A program made the position numbers and the translations under genes. A DNA stretch of 13,479 nucleotides from an uncultured Campylobacter sp. (GTDB taxonomy: Bacteria; Campylobacterota; Campylobacteria; Campylobacterales; Campylobacteraceae): positions 1 to 13,479 of the forward strand of contig NZ_CALIMW010000144.1 of NCBI RefSeq assembly GCF_938045405.1, written 5' to 3'. Below, in pieces: positions 13,440 to 13,479 of this stretch; position 1 is the first letter of the stretch; each line of letters opens with the position of its first letter. The notes beneath the pieces are model-generated. The model ran no database searches. It worked only from the letters and a program-made list of their open reading frames with translations, and was not told where the DNA came from.

Positions 13440-13479
13440 TTACTGCTCGTAAAAGCCGCTCGGTTTGGAGATCGTGTCG
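13440..13479 (-). CDS. C-terminal end of an unidentified gene (most of it outside window)
   Basis: The last 12 codons read DTISKPSGFYEQ, then a TAA at 13440-13442. The strong hairpin terminator directly downstream supports a real gene end on this strand. Too little is present to name a family. Confidence 0.5.
   Translation of the reverse strand, partial: DTISKPSGFYEQ

Overview
The window looks like chromosomal DNA of a Campylobacter with relatively high GC, of the C. gracilis / C. showae / C. rectus kind. This is inference: the protein families are epsilonproteobacterial (DUF1104 protein, DccRS-like two-component pair, Campylobacter-type ThiL, EexN-like lipoprotein), the core genes are GC-rich, and the spacers are packed with AAATTT words. 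No rRNA, tRNA, insertion sequence or CRISPR array is visible.

Left part (1-3426, plus strand): the 3' end of a Cu/Zn superoxide dismutase gene (sodC), a small exported DUF1104 protein with a His/Met/Cys-rich tail, then an OmpR-type response regulator and its membrane histidine kinase as a two-gene operon. The DUF1104 promoter carries a TTAAC-N6-TTCAC repeat over the -35 region, resembling the site recalled for the C. jejuni DccR regulon, so the pair may control this gene. A strong terminator separates the two transcripts.

Middle (3427-8027, mostly minus strand): about 830 bp with no intact gene, holding one possible gene remnant; then a second, truncated copy of the 3' end of an asparaginase gene; then a two-gene RNA-repair cassette (a metallophosphoesterase and a kinase-RNA ligase fusion); then the complete asparaginase / isoaspartyl peptidase gene. 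The cassette is thus bracketed by direct repeats of the asparaginase 3' end. The repeats differ only at silent third codon positions over 44 codons, which looks like integration or recombination at the end of that gene. Kinase, ligase and phosphoesterase together could heal and seal cut RNA; this is the most interesting system in the window.

Right part (8445-13479, minus strand): a DUF417 / RclC-like membrane protein, thiamine-monophosphate kinase (ThiL) interrupted by about 120 residues of degenerate repeats, a large TPR-like lipoprotein, a small EexN-like lipoprotein whose leader is frameshifted at a T6 run, and the last codons of a further gene at the edge. Two diverged copies of a roughly 115-128 bp intergenic repeat, exactly 2000 bp apart in their best-aligned stretch, flank the TPR lipoprotein gene. 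AAATTTTAAAATTT palindromes and AAATTT-capped hairpins recur in most spacers, and similar words make up the ThiL insertion.
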